Assembly (NCBI GenBank): GCA_025351525.1
Contig: JANXVV010000565.1
Span: 1-5,472 of the forward strand
From: Humisphaera sp.
GTDB taxonomy: Bacteria; Planctomycetota; Phycisphaerae; Tepidisphaerales; Tepidisphaeraceae
Direction of reading: 5' to 3'
Length of the DNA: 5,472 nt
Shown here: one piece after another, positions 5,340 to 5,472 of the stretch
Position numbering within the stretch: position 1 is the first letter of the stretch
Layout of the letters: every line of letters starts with the position of its first letter
Notes under the pieces: model-generated
The model's database searches: none
Seen by the model: the letters and a program-made list of their open reading frames with translations, nothing else
What the model was told of the DNA's origin: nothing
Position numbers and translations under genes: made by a program

Positions 5340-5472
5340 CGATTGGAGGTTGACACAGCCGCTAACGACAAAAACGTCGCACAGGAACGTATCAGCGTGG
5401 CCAAGGTCGCCATTCACCAGAGCGAAGAGAACCTGCGCATCAACAAGGAACGCTATCAGGAACGGGTCGGCA
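5334..5472 (+). CDS. TolC-family outer membrane efflux protein, internal fragment
   Basis: The plus frame reads QARLEVDTAANDKNVAQERI and then SEENLRINKERYQERVG before the window ends. This is the long-helix pattern of outer membrane efflux proteins (OEP/TolC family), where a stretch like AQERVxVAxxAxxQAEENLRIxxxRYExGxGT precedes the second half of the periplasmic coiled-coil barrel. Such proteins form the outer membrane channel of tripartite efflux pumps. No start codon, signal peptide or N-terminal half is present: to the left the sequence becomes antisense fabZ. The plus frame happens to stay open through the fabZ region in exact codon register, but that upstream translation is not TolC-like. 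Only about 46 residues are visible, so subfamily cannot be assigned. Confidence 0.8.

Noticed and set aside
5340..5417. N-terminal extension of the fabZ frame to ATG 5417
   Set aside because: The residues are not FabZ-like and are the exact antisense of a TolC-family coiled coil. The frame stays open only because the two genes share codon register.
1..5472. tRNA, rRNA, riboswitch or CRISPR array
   Set aside because: No cloverleaf with a T-loop consensus, no rRNA core sequence and no regularly spaced short direct repeats were seen on either strand by eye.

Overview
The window looks like a piece of a planctomycete-type genome, probably a Phycisphaerae/Tepidisphaera-like lineage. The evidence is a secreted cyclophilin whose N-terminus carries a variant of the planctomycete 'LEPR-XLL' signature (LESRQLLSA), GC-rich coding DNA, weak or absent Shine-Dalgarno sequences, and lipid A genes showing a Gram-negative envelope. 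The lineage call is inference; no 16S or other phylogenetic marker is present.

Layout: (1) 1-~890, plus strand: the left part of an IS630-family insertion sequence. Its transposase is split by a frame change near 600-610 and loses its catalytic C-terminal third around 885-900; an 18-bp perfect palindrome lies upstream of it. (2) ~890-1108: spacer without a recognisable gene. (3) 1109-3016, plus: a 635-aa exported multidomain protein with a cyclophilin-type peptidyl-prolyl isomerase domain, an Ig/cadherin-like segment and three PKD-like repeats, followed by a strong GC hairpin. (4) 3168-4079, plus: a GlcE-like subunit of glycolate oxidase, shortened at both ends, probably read from its own sigma70-like promoter as a leaderless mRNA. 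(5) 4080-4204: convergent spacer with overlapping, mutually exclusive hairpins that probably end transcription from at least the plus strand. (6) 5008-4205, minus: lpxA, the first enzyme of lipid A synthesis. (7) 5009-5105: spacer filled by a complex inverted repeat built from the unit GTTGCCAGT. (8) ~5339-5106, minus: only the C-terminal half of FabZ (or of an LpxC/FabZ fusion). (9) ~5334-5472, plus: the start of an outer-membrane efflux protein (TolC-family) fragment joined head-on to the broken fabZ.

fabZ and lpxA form a normal functional pair: FabZ-type dehydratase acts in acyl chain synthesis and LpxA puts a 3-hydroxyacyl chain on UDP-GlcNAc. The other genes have no obvious pathway link. 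The abrupt fabZ/TolC joint and the insertion-sequence end at the left edge suggest that the window may be a whole metagenomic contig bounded by a repeat on one side and a rearrangement or chimeric joint on the other. I did not find a convincing new defence or multi-gene system. The most notable signals are the fabZ/TolC joint, the inverted repeat that occupies the lpxA ribosome-binding region, and the shortened GlcE.
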